Shown here piece by piece: positions 8,578 through 17,168 of a stretch of 64,000 nt of DNA. The notes under the pieces are model-generated. The model was not told the origin of the DNA, did not search any database, and saw only the letters and a list, made by a program, of their open reading frames with translations. Position 1 is the first letter of the stretch, and every line of letters begins with the position of its first letter. Position numbers and translations under genes: made by a program. The DNA is taken from the NCBI RefSeq assembly GCF_009857435.1, contig NZ_WWCK01000003.1, forward strand, positions 248,001 to 312,000, in the 5' to 3' direction. This stretch comes from Duganella rivi. Its GTDB lineage: Bacteria; Pseudomonadota; Gammaproteobacteria; Burkholderiales; Burkholderiaceae_D.

Positions 8578-9704
8578 AACGAGTAGCTTCGATAGATGTA
8601 ATGCGTGGTCTGGTCATGATGATCATGATGGTGGACCACGTGCGCGAAACCTTCTTCCTGCGCTGGCAGGTCAGCGATCCGATGAACGTGGCGGATACCG
8701 ATCCTGCGCTGTTCTTCAGCCGTTTTGCAGCGCATTTCTGCGCGCCGATGTTCGTATTTTTGACCGGCTTGTCGGCATGGCTGTATGCGCATCCGGCCGG
8801 CGGCGAGCGCTCACCGGCGGGCTTTCTGTTCAAGCGCGGCCTATTTTTGATCGCACTGGAAATCTGCGTGGTCAGCGTGGCGTGGACTGGGCGCATACCG
8901 CCGACCACCATTTACTTGCAGGTGATTTGGGTCATCGGCTTGGCGATGATTGCGTTAGCGCTGCTGCATCGCTTGCCGCGCGGCGTGCTGATTGCGCTGG
9001 GCCTTGCCATCGTCTTCGGGCATAACGCACTGACGCCGATTACGTTCCAGCCGGGGGAGGCAGGCTACATCCCCTGGACTATCTTGCATGATCGCGGCTT
9101 CTTGCTGGCGGAAGGAGCCTTGAAGATCAAGGTCAGTTATCCGCTGCTGCCGTGGATCGGCGTGATCGTGCTCGGTTACGCGGTGGGGCCGTGGTACGCA
9201 TCGGCCACCTCGCCGGCCCATCGCCGCAAGCTGCTGCTGTTGGCAGGCGCCATCGCGCTGGTGCTGCTGGCGGTGCTGCGTGGCTTGAACATCTATGGCG
9301 AGACTTTACCTTGGCAGCAGGGCGCGGACACGCTGCATACCGTGATGTCATTCTTTAACGTGACCAAGTACCCGCCATCATTGGCGTTCCTGCTGCTGAC
9401 GCTGGGCGTCGGCTTGCTGGTGCTGGCCTGGCTGGAGCAGCGCGATCACGCCTTCCTGCGCATCTGCGCCACCTTTGGCGGCGCGCCGATGTTCTACTAC
9501 CTGCTGCATCTGTACGTGTTGTTACTGTTGCAAACGGTGGCGGTGGCGTGGCTGGGCACGAATCACGGCACGCGCTATGAGTTCGACAGTCTGTGGCAAG
9601 TATGGGCATTGACTGCGGTGCTGATCCCATTGCTGTATTTGCCGTGCCGCGCCTTCGGCAACTTCAAGCGCCGCACTACGATGGCGTGGGTGCGCTACCT
9701 GTAA
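8574..9704 (+). CDS. Membrane acyltransferase-like protein (HGSNAT/DUF1624 family)
   Basis: 376 residues with about ten hydrophobic segments. The N-terminus SIDVMRGLVMMIMMVDHVRE is the hallmark of the heparan-alpha-glucosaminide N-acetyltransferase catalytic family (DUF1624); the conserved Asp-His pair (VDHVRE) is present. Human HGSNAT moves acetyl groups from cytosolic acetyl-CoA across a membrane; bacterial members are mostly uncharacterised. Its ATG overlaps the TGA of the siderophore receptor (ATGA), so it is translationally coupled, which suggests a shared role in iron acquisition or envelope modification. It could, for example, modify an imported ligand, but this is speculation. Its 3' end overlaps the convergent LysR gene by 29 bp. 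Confidence 0.8.
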   Translation: MKRVASIDVMRGLVMMIMMVDHVRETFFLRWQVSDPMNVADTDPALFFSRFAAHFCAPMFVFLTGLSAWLYAHPAGGERSPAGFLFKRGLFLIALEICVVSVAWTGRIPPTTIYLQVIWVIGLAMIALALLHRLPRGVLIALGLAIVFGHNALTPITFQPGEAGYIPWTILHDRGFLLAEGALKIKVSYPLLPWIGVIVLGYAVGPWYASATSPAHRRKLLLLAGAIALVLLAVLRGLNIYGETLPWQQGADTLHTVMSFFNVTKYPPSLAFLLLTLGVGLLVLAWLEQRDHAFLRICATFGGAPMFYYLLHLYVLLLLQTVAVAWLGTNHGTRYEFDSLWQVWALTAVLIPLLYLPCRAFGNFKRRTTMAWVRYL

Positions 9705-10590
9705 GCTGCTGCTGCATAAATTCTACGCAGACGCGTACTTTGGCGGAACCGGCCAGGCGCTGCGGATAGACGGCCCAGACGTTGGCGCTTTGGGTGTACT
9801 GGGGCAGTACCTGTACAAGTTCGCCACTGTGCAGGTGCGGCTGGGCGTCCCAGTGCGAACGCAGCACAATGCCGGCGCCGGCCACCGCCCACTGCAGTGC
9901 AATCTCGCCGTGGTTGGAGGAGAGAGAGCCGGTGACTTTGACGGTTTCTTCCACGCCGCCGGCGCTGCGCAGCGTCCATACGCCGAATGGCAGGTCGCGT
10001 TCCTTGATCGCCAGGCAGTTGTGGCCTGCCAGTTCTTTGAGGTTGCGCGGCGTGCCGTGCTGCTTGAGGTAGGACGGCGCGGCGCACAGGATGCGGTGAT
10101 TCGACATCAGCTTGCGCGCGATGAGGTGCGGTGCGATTTCGTCGCCAACGCGGATGTCGAGATCAAAGCCTTCGCTCACAATGTCGACCACGCGGTCGAA
10201 CACTTCAAACCGTACCTGTAGCGACGGATGTTCCGCCACCAGCCGCGCCACCACCGGCGCCACCACGTTGCGGCCGAAACCAAAGCTGCTGCTGATGCGC
10301 AGCAGGCCGCGCGGCACGTCGCGCCGTTCGGCCACTTCGTGCAGCAGGCTGTCGAGATTTTCCAGTATCGTCATGGCGTGTGCGTAGACGCGCTCACCAT
10401 CTTCGCTGACGACTACGCGGCGAGTGGTGCGGTGGAACAGGCGCACGCCCAGCGTTTGCTCCAGTATGCCGATCCGCTTGCTGACGTAGGCCGGTGACAT
10501 GCCCAGTTCCTCGGCAGCCGCTGCGAAGCTGGCCTTGCGGGCCGCGGTGGCAAACACGCGCAGGTCTTCGTTGTCTATTTGATTGTTCAC
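9676..10590 (-). CDS. LysR-family transcriptional regulator
   Basis: 304 residues starting at a GTG (MNNQIDNEDLRVFATAARKASF). The winged HTH covers residues 9-68 (AAAEELGMSPAYVSKRIGILEQ, then LFHRTTRRV), and the periplasmic-binding-like effector domain fills residues 90-295. It is divergent from the dehydrogenase at 10677 and separated by 86 bp that contain two palindromes. This is the arrangement of dmlR-dmlA in E. coli and ttuA-ttuC in Agrobacterium, so it probably activates that gene in response to malate, tartrate or a related hydroxy acid. The effector is inferred from context only. Confidence 0.88.
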   Translation of the reverse strand: MNNQIDNEDLRVFATAARKASFAAAAEELGMSPAYVSKRIGILEQTLGVRLFHRTTRRVVVSEDGERVYAHAMTILENLDSLLHEVAERRDVPRGLLRISSSFGFGRNVVAPVVARLVAEHPSLQVRFEVFDRVVDIVSEGFDLDIRVGDEIAPHLIARKLMSNHRILCAAPSYLKQHGTPRNLKELAGHNCLAIKERDLPFGVWTLRSAGGVEETVKVTGSLSSNHGEIALQWAVAGAGIVLRSHWDAQPHLHSGELVQVLPQYTQSANVWAVYPQRLAGSAKVRVCVEFMQQQLTGSAPTPS

Positions 10591-10612
10591 GATGCGTGAT
10601 TTATGTAATTAC

Positions 10613-10642
10613 GTTTATGGTGATTATAAACACGATTAATCG
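10613..10642. promoter_or_regulatory. LysR-type operator region between divergent genes
   Basis: The 86 bp gap between the LysR gene and the dehydrogenase holds an inverted repeat GTTTAT-N7-ATAAAC (10613-10631), which fits the T-N11-A form of LysR binding sites. A perfect 10-bp palindrome CGATTAATCG follows at 10633-10642. Both are AT-rich against a GC-rich background. Binding by the adjacent regulator is inferred. Confidence 0.5.
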
Positions 10643-10676
10643 GTTTATGCTGTGGCTTTCCATGAGGAGAGCAGTC

Positions 10677-11738
10677 ATGAAAGTACATAAAATCGCGGTG
10701 CTGGCCGGTGACGGCATAGGCAAGGAAGTGATGCCGGAAGGGATACGTGCGGTGGAAGCGGCGGCGCGCCGTTTCGGCATTGGCATTGAGTGGACTACTT
10801 TTGAGTGGCCGAGCTGCGAATACTATCTCCAACACGGCAAGATGATGCCGGATGACTGGATGGCGCAGTTAAAGGACTTCGACGCGCTGTTCTTCGGCGC
10901 GGTCGGCTGGCCGGACACGGTGCCGGATCACGTTTCGCTGTGGGGATCGCTGCTGAAATTCCGCCGCCAGTTCGACCAGTACATCAATCTGCGTCCGGTA
11001 CGGTTGCTGCCCGGCGTGCCTTGCCCGCTGGCGAACAAGCAGCCCGGCGATATCGATATGTACATCGTGCGCGAAAATACCGAGGGCGAGTACTCCAGCG
11101 TCGGCGGCCGCATGTTCGAAGGCACGGAGCGCGAGTTCGTTTTGCAGGAAGCTATCTTCACTCGAACCGGCGTGGATCGCGTGCTGAAGTTCGCGTTTGA
11201 ATTGGCGCAGAAGCGGCCGAAGAAGCACCTCACCTCCGCCACCAAGTCCAACGGCATTTCGATCAGCATGCCGTATTGGGACGAGCGCGTAGATGCGATG
11301 TGCGCCGGCTACCCGGAGGTAAAGCACGACAAGTACCACATCGATATCCTGGCCGCGCGCTTCGTGCTGTCGCCCGAGCGCTTTGACGTGGTGGTGGCGT
11401 CCAATCTGTTCGGCGATATTTTGTCAGACCTTGGCCCTGCGTGCGCCGGCACTATCGGCATTGCGCCGTCGGCCAATTTGAATCCCGAGCGTAGCTTCCC
11501 GTCGCTGTTTGAACCGGTGCACGGCTCGGCGCCTGACATCTACGGCCAAAACATCGCCAACCCTATCGCCATGATCTGGTGCGGCGCGATGATGCTGGAC
11601 TTCCTCGGCTACACCAATGCGCATGACGCTATCGTGTCCGCAGTGGAGCGTTGCCTGGTTGACGGCCCGCGCACGCCGGATATGGGCGGGACGGCCGATA
11701 CCACGCAAGTCGGCATGGCCATCGCTTCGCTTATTTAG
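10677..11738 (+). CDS. Tartrate/D-malate dehydrogenase family (isocitrate-isopropylmalate dehydrogenase fold)
   Basis: 353 residues from the ATG at 10677 (KIAVLAGDGIGKEVMPEG), with GAGGAG 8-13 bases upstream; reading further upstream would run through the operator region. The fold is the beta-decarboxylating dehydrogenase type, with the cofactor and metal motif NLFGDILSDLGP near 240 and GSAPDIYGQNIANP near 290. RENTEGEYSSVGG near 130 and the IAPSANLNPE stretch fit tartrate dehydrogenase/D-malate dehydrogenase (TtuC/DmlA) rather than LeuB. It oxidises D-malate to pyruvate or L-tartrate to oxaloglycolate with NAD. TtuC and DmlA cannot be told apart by eye, so no symbol is given. The 3' end overlaps the convergent antiporter gene by 8 bp. 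Confidence 0.88.
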   Translation: MKVHKIAVLAGDGIGKEVMPEGIRAVEAAARRFGIGIEWTTFEWPSCEYYLQHGKMMPDDWMAQLKDFDALFFGAVGWPDTVPDHVSLWGSLLKFRRQFDQYINLRPVRLLPGVPCPLANKQPGDIDMYIVRENTEGEYSSVGGRMFEGTEREFVLQEAIFTRTGVDRVLKFAFELAQKRPKKHLTSATKSNGISISMPYWDERVDAMCAGYPEVKHDKYHIDILAARFVLSPERFDVVVASNLFGDILSDLGPACAGTIGIAPSANLNPERSFPSLFEPVHGSAPDIYGQNIANPIAMIWCGAMMLDFLGYTNAHDAIVSAVERCLVDGPRTPDMGGTADTTQVGMAIASLI

Positions 11739-13032
11739 TATCGATCAGCGGCTTCACGCTGAAGCCGTGCACCAGTATCGATAGCATGATGACGCCTAGC
11801 GCGATGCCGGTCAGTTCGCGCGCTAGGTTGGGCGGCAGGCCGGCTTCGATTGCAAACACGAGGTAAAACAGCGATCCAATGCCGCGCACGCCGAACCAGC
11901 CGGTAAGAGCGCGCATGCGCTTGCCCACGCCGCTGCCCATCAGACCGATATACACGGCGAGCGGCCGCGCAATCACGAACAGGAAGGCTGCCACGCCGAT
12001 GGTTTCGTAAGGCAGGTCGCGCAGCGAGATCATGCCCCCTAACAGAAGTACCAGCGTCAATTCGGACAGGCGTTCGAGGTGTTCCTTGAATACCAGCGAT
12101 TCGGCGCTGACCACTTGCGGCACTTCGCTGTGCTGTGCGGTTTCGGACTTGGCCATGTCCGGCTCCAGCAAGCCATAGCGGTCTTTCGGCGCGCCGGCCA
12201 GCACCAACTCGGTCTGGCGCAGCGCCACGGCGGCGAAGAAGACGGCCAGGTAGCCGGAGGCCTTGATCATGCTGGCGAAGCCGTAGACCACGGCGATCAA
12301 GCCTAGCGCGACCAGATCGTCCATGATTTCGTGGCGCGGCTTGATCATGCGCAGCCGCCAGCCTAGCTTGGCCAGTCCTGCACCGGCCAGTGCGCCTACC
12401 GCTACTGCGCCGGCCGTCGCCCAGAGCACGTCCACCAGTAGCCAGCGCAGATAATGTTCGGCGCCGTCGCCGCGTATGCCGTCACCGATACCGCCGACAC
12501 CCAGCATGCCGAGACCGAGCAGCACGAACGGGAAGGCGCTGCCGTCATTCATACCGGCTTCGCAGGTGAGCGTGAACCGCAGTTGATCCTTGTCGCCGGC
12601 ATGGCGCACTTGTACATCGGTCGCCAGTACCGGATCGGTGGGCGCGAGTATGCCGCCCAAAAGAATGGCGGCTCCGGCAGGAAGGTGCAGCACGTAGTAA
12701 GCAAACAGCGCGACCAGTGCCACGGTCAGCGCCATCGAAATCCACGCCAGCCGCAGCGGCGCATCCCAGCGCGCCAGTTTGAATGGCACCGGCATTTTGA
12801 TCCCTGCTGAGAATAGCGAAATGAGCAAGGCGCTTTGGGTCAGCATTTCCAGCAGACCGGATTGCTCGCCCGGATCGAAGCGGAAGATGCCAAGGAAGCT
12901 CGGGCCGAGCGCAATCCCCACGCATAGGTAGACGATGGCCGACGTAAACGGCGATCGTGAAATCGACGTCGCCGCCAAGCCGCGCGCCAGCATTAGCAGG
13001 CCGACCAGCAGGAACCATTGATTTGTGCTCAT
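11731..13032 (-). CDS. Cation:proton antiporter (CPA1-type)
   Basis: 433 residues with about 12 membrane segments. Characteristic motifs are ILAPTDPVLATDVQV near 126-140 and CEAGMNDGSAFPFVLLG near 155-171; the ND pair corresponds to the ion-binding Asp of NhaP/NHE antiporters. It exchanges Na+ or K+ for protons across the inner membrane. A hydrophilic loop near 280-300 (KSETAQHSEVPQ) separates the two halves. No cytosolic TrkA domain is present. It is a single gene, convergent with the dehydrogenase, with its start 75 bp from the divergent NTF2-like gene. Confidence 0.87.
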   Translation of the reverse strand: MSTNQWFLLVGLLMLARGLAATSISRSPFTSAIVYLCVGIALGPSFLGIFRFDPGEQSGLLEMLTQSALLISLFSAGIKMPVPFKLARWDAPLRLAWISMALTVALVALFAYYVLHLPAGAAILLGGILAPTDPVLATDVQVRHAGDKDQLRFTLTCEAGMNDGSAFPFVLLGLGMLGVGGIGDGIRGDGAEHYLRWLLVDVLWATAGAVAVGALAGAGLAKLGWRLRMIKPRHEIMDDLVALGLIAVVYGFASMIKASGYLAVFFAAVALRQTELVLAGAPKDRYGLLEPDMAKSETAQHSEVPQVVSAESLVFKEHLERLSELTLVLLLGGMISLRDLPYETIGVAAFLFVIARPLAVYIGLMGSGVGKRMRALTGWFGVRGIGSLFYLVFAIEAGLPPNLARELTGIALGVIMLSILVHGFSVKPLIDTK

Positions 13033-13091
13033 GATGTCAGGCTAAGAGCTTTTCTTCAAATTGTATGTGGGGCAGGGCACGGAGGAGCGGT

Positions 13092-13107
13092 TATACTCGT
13101 CGCCACT
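13092..13107 (+). promoter_or_regulatory. Near-leaderless promoter candidate
   Basis: A good -10 hexamer TATACT lies at 13092-13097, only 10 bases before the ATG at 13108. This would put the transcript start about 4 bases before the ATG and leave no room for a ribosome site. No clear -35 element is visible 16-18 bases upstream, so the call is weak. Confidence 0.3.
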
Positions 13108-13542
13108 ATGAAAAAACTTCTATTCTCTCTGCTGGTCGCGCTGCCCTTGATCTCATCGGCTGGGCCTTGCCTGCCTGCGTCCGCGCTGATTGAGCGCGAC
13201 TCCCAATACGAAGAGGCGTTGCGCGTCGGCGACGTGCCGTTCTTGCAATCGCTGCTGGCGGACGAGTATGTGTGGGTGCACTCGCTTGGTTCGCAAATCG
13301 AAACGCGCAGCGGCTTGCTGGCGCGGCTGGAGAAGCCGGTGGTCTACAAGGCGCGCAGCACCAGCGACGTGCACGTGCATGTACAAGGCGATACCTCGGT
13401 AGTACGCGGCGTTAGCACGACCGAGCAGTGGAATGCGGACGGCACAACGTGGCGCACCAACCGCTATCAATTCATGCGTACTTATGTCAACGCCGGCGGC
13501 CAGTGCAAGCTGCTGTCGGTGCAAACCATGAACCTGAAGTGA
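13108..13542 (+). CDS. Exported NTF2-like (DUF4440) protein
   Basis: 144 residues. A signal peptide MKKLLFSLLVALPLISSAG opens the protein. The rest has the DUF4440/SnoaL-like pattern: RDSQYEEALRVGDVPFLQSLLADEYVWVHSLG, then a beta sheet region ending KLLSVQTMNLK. These cone-shaped folds bind small molecules; enzymatic roles vary and nothing here fixes one. Its stop overlaps the start of the next gene (TGATG), so the two are probably cotranslated even though one is exported and the other is predicted cytoplasmic. Confidence 0.75.
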   Translation: MKKLLFSLLVALPLISSAGPCLPASALIERDSQYEEALRVGDVPFLQSLLADEYVWVHSLGSQIETRSGLLARLEKPVVYKARSTSDVHVHVQGDTSVVRGVSTTEQWNADGTTWRTNRYQFMRTYVNAGGQCKLLSVQTMNLK

Positions 13543-14198
13543 TGGTGCAAGTGCAGCGCGCGGAATTGGAAGAGCAACTGGCGCAAGGCGCGCGCCGTTT
13601 TGAAGGTTGTTCGTTTGATGATGAAGATTTGTCCCGTCTCGATTTGCAGGGCTGCGTATTTGAGCGTTGCACCTTCGCCGAGACTTCGCTATTCGCCAGC
13701 AAATTGGCGCGCTCGCAGTGGCTGCGTTGCCGCGCCGGCGGCGCCGATTTCGAATCGGTGGATGCCGTCGATGCCCGTTTCGATGGCTGCGATCTGAATA
13801 ACAGCAAGTGGCGCCGCTCCAAGCTGGCATCCGCCGCTTTTCACGGCTGCAAACTGACCGGCGCTTCGTTTGAAGAAGTGGCGCATCTCGGTATTCATTT
13901 TGAAGAGTGCTTGCTGATCGGCGCCGACATGCGCGGCTTCTCGTTCAGGAAGACGACTTTGAAGGAATTGGATTTCTCAGAGGCCTATCTGTCCGGCTGC
14001 GATTTCCGCGAGGCCGTGTTCGAAGGCGGCAGCTTGCGCCATGCGGTGCTCAAGCTGGCCAAATTCCAAGGCGCTGATCTGCGTGGGGCCAGCATCGAGG
14101 GCGTGAAGCTGACCGAGGCTGGTTTGTTCAAGGGCGCGATCATCTCCCACTCGCAGGCGGCAAGCTTCCTGCGCGAGTTGGATCTTATTGTTACTTAG
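13542..14198 (+). CDS. Pentapeptide-repeat protein, Qnr-sized
   Basis: 218 residues from the ATG that shares its A with the preceding stop codon. Almost the whole length is built of A(D/N)(L/F)xx-type pentapeptides: FEGCSFDDEDLSRLDL, GCVFERCTFAETSLF, GADFESVDAVDARFDGCDL, LSGCDFREAVFEGGSL, GADLRGASIEGVKL. This forms a right-handed quadrilateral beta helix. The total length equals that of QnrA and the C-terminus (SFLRELDLIVT) has the hydrophobic cap style of Qnr and McbG, which mimic DNA and protect gyrase. Whether it acts on gyrase is unknown, since most pentapeptide proteins are uncharacterised. It overlaps the convergent thioesterase gene by 8 bp. Confidence 0.8.
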   Translation: MVQVQRAELEEQLAQGARRFEGCSFDDEDLSRLDLQGCVFERCTFAETSLFASKLARSQWLRCRAGGADFESVDAVDARFDGCDLNNSKWRRSKLASAAFHGCKLTGASFEEVAHLGIHFEECLLIGADMRGFSFRKTTLKELDFSEAYLSGCDFREAVFEGGSLRHAVLKLAKFQGADLRGASIEGVKLTEAGLFKGAIISHSQAASFLRELDLIVT

Positions 14199-14739
14199 CC
14201 GCGCTTTCTTCCTCGCGTAACTGCGCGCTCATACCGTCGCAGCTGTCAGACCATGCCGTCAACCACGACGGCATGGCTGGCGACTGTTCCGGCATGCCGA
14301 GATCTTTGACGATGGCGGCCGGCGGCACCGTGCCCTTGGCGGCGCGGAATACGCCGCGCATGATGACTGTACCGGCCACGCGGCCGTCCTTGACGAAGCG
14401 GTGTTCGAGGAAGCTCCACTTGTCGTCCCAGCCCAGCATGCGGGTGTGGATTTCAAACGATTCAAACAGTTTCAGCTCGCGGCGGAATTTGCCCCATGCG
14501 TCGCCGACGATGGGCACGGCCTTGTGGCGCAGCGCGGTGCGGAATGCGCCGGTTTTCAGCACGTAGTCCATGCGGCCGATGTCGGCCAGCGTGAAGTAGC
14601 GGCCGTTGGTGACGTGGCGGTTTAAGTCAAGATCCAGCGGCCATACGCGCATGCGCACCACGGTGGTCGAAAACGGGTCGGCAGCCTTGCGCCATGGGCG
14701 TTTCAGCAGCATCCAGAACAGTCGAAACCAGAGATTCAT
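14191..14739 (-). CDS. Thioesterase-family protein (hotdog fold, THEM6-like)
   Basis: 182 residues with an N-terminal hydrophobic patch (LWFRLFWMLLKRPW). The segment RVWPLDLDLNRHVTNGRYFTLADIGRMDYV has the D-x-N-x-H-x-x-N-x-x-Y arrangement of acyl-CoA thioester hydrolases (4HBT_2 family), and a second strand set runs to MRGVFRAAKG. It probably cleaves acyl-CoA or acyl-ACP thioesters in the cytoplasm or at the membrane face. It stands alone, convergent with the pentapeptide gene, and its start is 93 bp from the divergent GlxA-family gene. Confidence 0.78.
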   Translation of the reverse strand: MNLWFRLFWMLLKRPWRKAADPFSTTVVRMRVWPLDLDLNRHVTNGRYFTLADIGRMDYVLKTGAFRTALRHKAVPIVGDAWGKFRRELKLFESFEIHTRMLGWDDKWSFLEHRFVKDGRVAGTVIMRGVFRAAKGTVPPAAIVKDLGMPEQSPAMPSWLTAWSDSCDGMSAQLREEESAAK

Positions 14740-14832
14740 AATGTATAGGTGAGTAGAGTATTGCCACCACTATAGGGCAGGCGGATCTGGTAAGGTAGGT
14801 GCAGAAATGACTTTTTTCATGCGAAATATGCC

Positions 14833-15624
14833 ATGCATCTGACTTTACTCTTCGCCGACCAATGCTCGGCCTCCAGCGCCACCACCGCGCTGGAATTGCT
14901 CACCGCCGCCAATCTGTTTGCCGGCGAGCCGATTTTTGACGTGGTCACCGCTTCGCTGGACGGCCAGCCGGTACGCACTTTGCGTGGCCAGGCTTTGCAG
15001 CCGGAAGTGGCGCTGGAAGATATCGCCCATACCGACCTTGTACTGATTCCCGGCTTCCTGTTCACGCTGCGCGAAGCTTTGCCGGGCTTTGGCCGTTACA
15101 GCGTATGGCTGCGCAAGCAGCACGCACAAGGCGCGGTGCTGGCCACCATGTGCACCGCCACTTTCCTGCTGGCGGAAACCGGCTTGCTGTCCGGCGCGCG
15201 CGCAACCACGCATTGGGCCTTCGCAGACCTGTTCCGCAAACGCTATCCCGATGTGCGCATGGATGAACGCGAAACGCTGTGCGAAGACAATCGCTTGCTC
15301 ACCAGTGGCGGCGCCAGTGCGGCCATGGATTTGCTGCTGCACCTGCTTCGCCGTTACGGCTCGCTCGATCTGGCGCAGAAATGCAGCCACTATCTGCTGA
15401 TCGATAACTCCCGCAGCGAGCAATCGGTGTATGTGTTGTGGTCTATGCCGAAAAGCCATGGCGAGAAAGCCAAGCACCTGCTGGAATCAACCCGCATGAG
15501 CCTGGACAGCATTACCTGCAAAGTGGGATACGAAGACAGTAACTCGTTCCGCCGGTTGTTCCAGCAGCGAGTGGGACTGCTGCCCGCGTCGTACCGGAAG
15601 AAGTTCCAGCCGCGGGCAGCATAA
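14833..15624 (+). CDS. GlxA-family AraC regulator lacking the first HTH
   Basis: 263 residues, about 55 shorter than the usual ~320 of this family. Residues 1-190 are the DJ-1/PfpI-like domain (LLFADQCSASS, LVLIPGFL, ATMCTATFLLAETGLLSGARATTHW, SGGASAAMD). The AraC domain should carry two helix-turn-helix units. Here the sequence goes from SEQSVYVLWSMPKSHG directly into KAKHLLESTRMSLDSITCKVGYEDSNSFRRLF, the second HTH. The first HTH is missing as an in-frame gap near residue 215 with no stop or frameshift. It may be a regulator with altered DNA binding, a dominant-negative form, or a decaying gene. Confidence 0.75.
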   Translation: MHLTLLFADQCSASSATTALELLTAANLFAGEPIFDVVTASLDGQPVRTLRGQALQPEVALEDIAHTDLVLIPGFLFTLREALPGFGRYSVWLRKQHAQGAVLATMCTATFLLAETGLLSGARATTHWAFADLFRKRYPDVRMDERETLCEDNRLLTSGGASAAMDLLLHLLRRYGSLDLAQKCSHYLLIDNSRSEQSVYVLWSMPKSHGEKAKHLLESTRMSLDSITCKVGYEDSNSFRRLFQQRVGLLPASYRKKFQPRAA

Positions 15625-15634
15625 GGGAAGAGAC

Positions 15635-17023
15635 TTAGTTCAGCGCTGAGTGTTTGCGCGCATAGGTGAAGTAGATCACCAGGCCGATGGCCAGCCAGAC
15701 GCCGAAGGCAACCCAGGTGAACCAGCTCAGATAAGCCATTAGAGTCACGCAGAAGATCACGGCCAGCGCAGGAATCACCGGCACGCCAGGGCAGCGGAAG
15801 GCGCGCGGCAGGTCAGGACGCTTTTTGCGCAGGATGACGATAGCGATCGACACCAGCGTGAAGGCGGCCAGCGTGCCGATGTTCACCAATTCATTCAGCA
15901 CGTTCAGCGGCACCACGGCAGCCAGCACGCCAAACACGATACCGACCAGCCAAGTGGCGAAGAACGGCGTCTGGAAGCGCGGGTGCACCGACGACAGGCG
16001 TTTCGGCAGCAGGCCGTCGCGCGACATGGCGTAGATGATGCGGGTCTGGCCGTAAGCCATCACCAGGATCACGGTGGTCATGCCCAGGATTGCGCCGAGG
16101 TCGACGAAGCCGGCAAACCAGTTTTCACCAGCGCGCTGCAGTGCCAGCGTAACCGGGTGGTCAATGCCGAGGAATTCTTTGAACGGCACGATGCCGGTCA
16201 TGATGGCCGATACGATCACATACAGCACGGTGCACACGGCCAGCGAGCCGATAATGCCGATCGGCAGATCGCGCTCCGGGCGTTTGACTTCTTCCGCCGC
16301 CGACGTCACCGCGTCGAAGCCGATGAAGGCGAAGAACACCAGCGCCGCTGCGCTCAGCATGCCGTTGGTACCGTAAGGCATAAACGGCTGCCAGTTGGCT
16401 GGCGTCACGTGGCGCGCGCCGACCAGAATAAACAGCAGCACCACGCCGATCTTAATCACCACCATGATGTTGTTCACGCGGGCTGATTCGCGCACGCCGA
16501 GGCTCAGCATTGCGGTCAGCAGCAGCATGATGCACAGCGCCGGCAGGTTGATGAAGGTAGTCACGCCCGGCAGTGCGCCCGGCGCCGCCGTCAGCTCTAC
16601 CGGCAAGTGGATGCCGAAGCCGGAGATCAGCGATTGGAAGTAGCCCGACCAGCCGACCGATACGGCGGAAGTGGCGAGGCCATACTCCAGTAGCAGATCC
16701 CAGCCGATCATCCACGCGGCCAGTTCGCCCAGCGTGGCGTAAGAATAAGTGTAGATGGAGCCGGCCACCGGTACGGTGGAGGCAAATTCAGCGTAGCACA
16801 GCGCCGCGAAGCCGCAGGCGATTGCCGCCACCACGAAGGACAGCGTCAACGCCGGGCCGGCGGTGACCGCGCCGGTGCCGGTCAGCACAAAAATGCCCGT
16901 GCCGACGATCGCGCCGATGCCCATCAAAACCAGGTCGAAAGGACCGAGTACCTTTGCCAAACCGCCCGGCTTGCGGGAGTTGGCGATCATGTCATCCAGA
17001 TTCTTCGTTCTAAAAAGGCTCAA
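15635..17023 (-). CDS. APC-family amino acid permease (cationic amino acid transporter-like)
   Basis: 462 residues with 12 membrane segments. The start region VLGPFDLVLMGIGAIVGTGIFVLTG is the unwound TM1 substrate motif of APC permeases (GAIVGTGIF). FAFIGFDAVTSAAEEVKRPERDLP is the TM6 region typical of the CAT/YfnA-type subgroup. It imports amino acids, probably with protons; the substrate cannot be read from sequence. The 145 bp between it and the CdaR gene hold no other gene. A single-gene transcript is likely. Confidence 0.85.
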   Translation of the reverse strand: MSLFRTKNLDDMIANSRKPGGLAKVLGPFDLVLMGIGAIVGTGIFVLTGTGAVTAGPALTLSFVVAAIACGFAALCYAEFASTVPVAGSIYTYSYATLGELAAWMIGWDLLLEYGLATSAVSVGWSGYFQSLISGFGIHLPVELTAAPGALPGVTTFINLPALCIMLLLTAMLSLGVRESARVNNIMVVIKIGVVLLFILVGARHVTPANWQPFMPYGTNGMLSAAALVFFAFIGFDAVTSAAEEVKRPERDLPIGIIGSLAVCTVLYVIVSAIMTGIVPFKEFLGIDHPVTLALQRAGENWFAGFVDLGAILGMTTVILVMAYGQTRIIYAMSRDGLLPKRLSSVHPRFQTPFFATWLVGIVFGVLAAVVPLNVLNELVNIGTLAAFTLVSIAIVILRKKRPDLPRAFRCPGVPVIPALAVIFCVTLMAYLSWFTWVAFGVWLAIGLVIYFTYARKHSALN

Positions 17024-17168
17024 AATAGCTCCATTGCTTTTTTGTGTTTTATCGTAGTCCCGGCGGGGCGGCCTTGTGGGCCTGGTTCGGGCAAGCGCAG
17101 ATCATACAGCATGTTTTCTGCATTTCCGATAGTGTTGTTTTACGTGTATCGATGTGTATCTGGACGCT

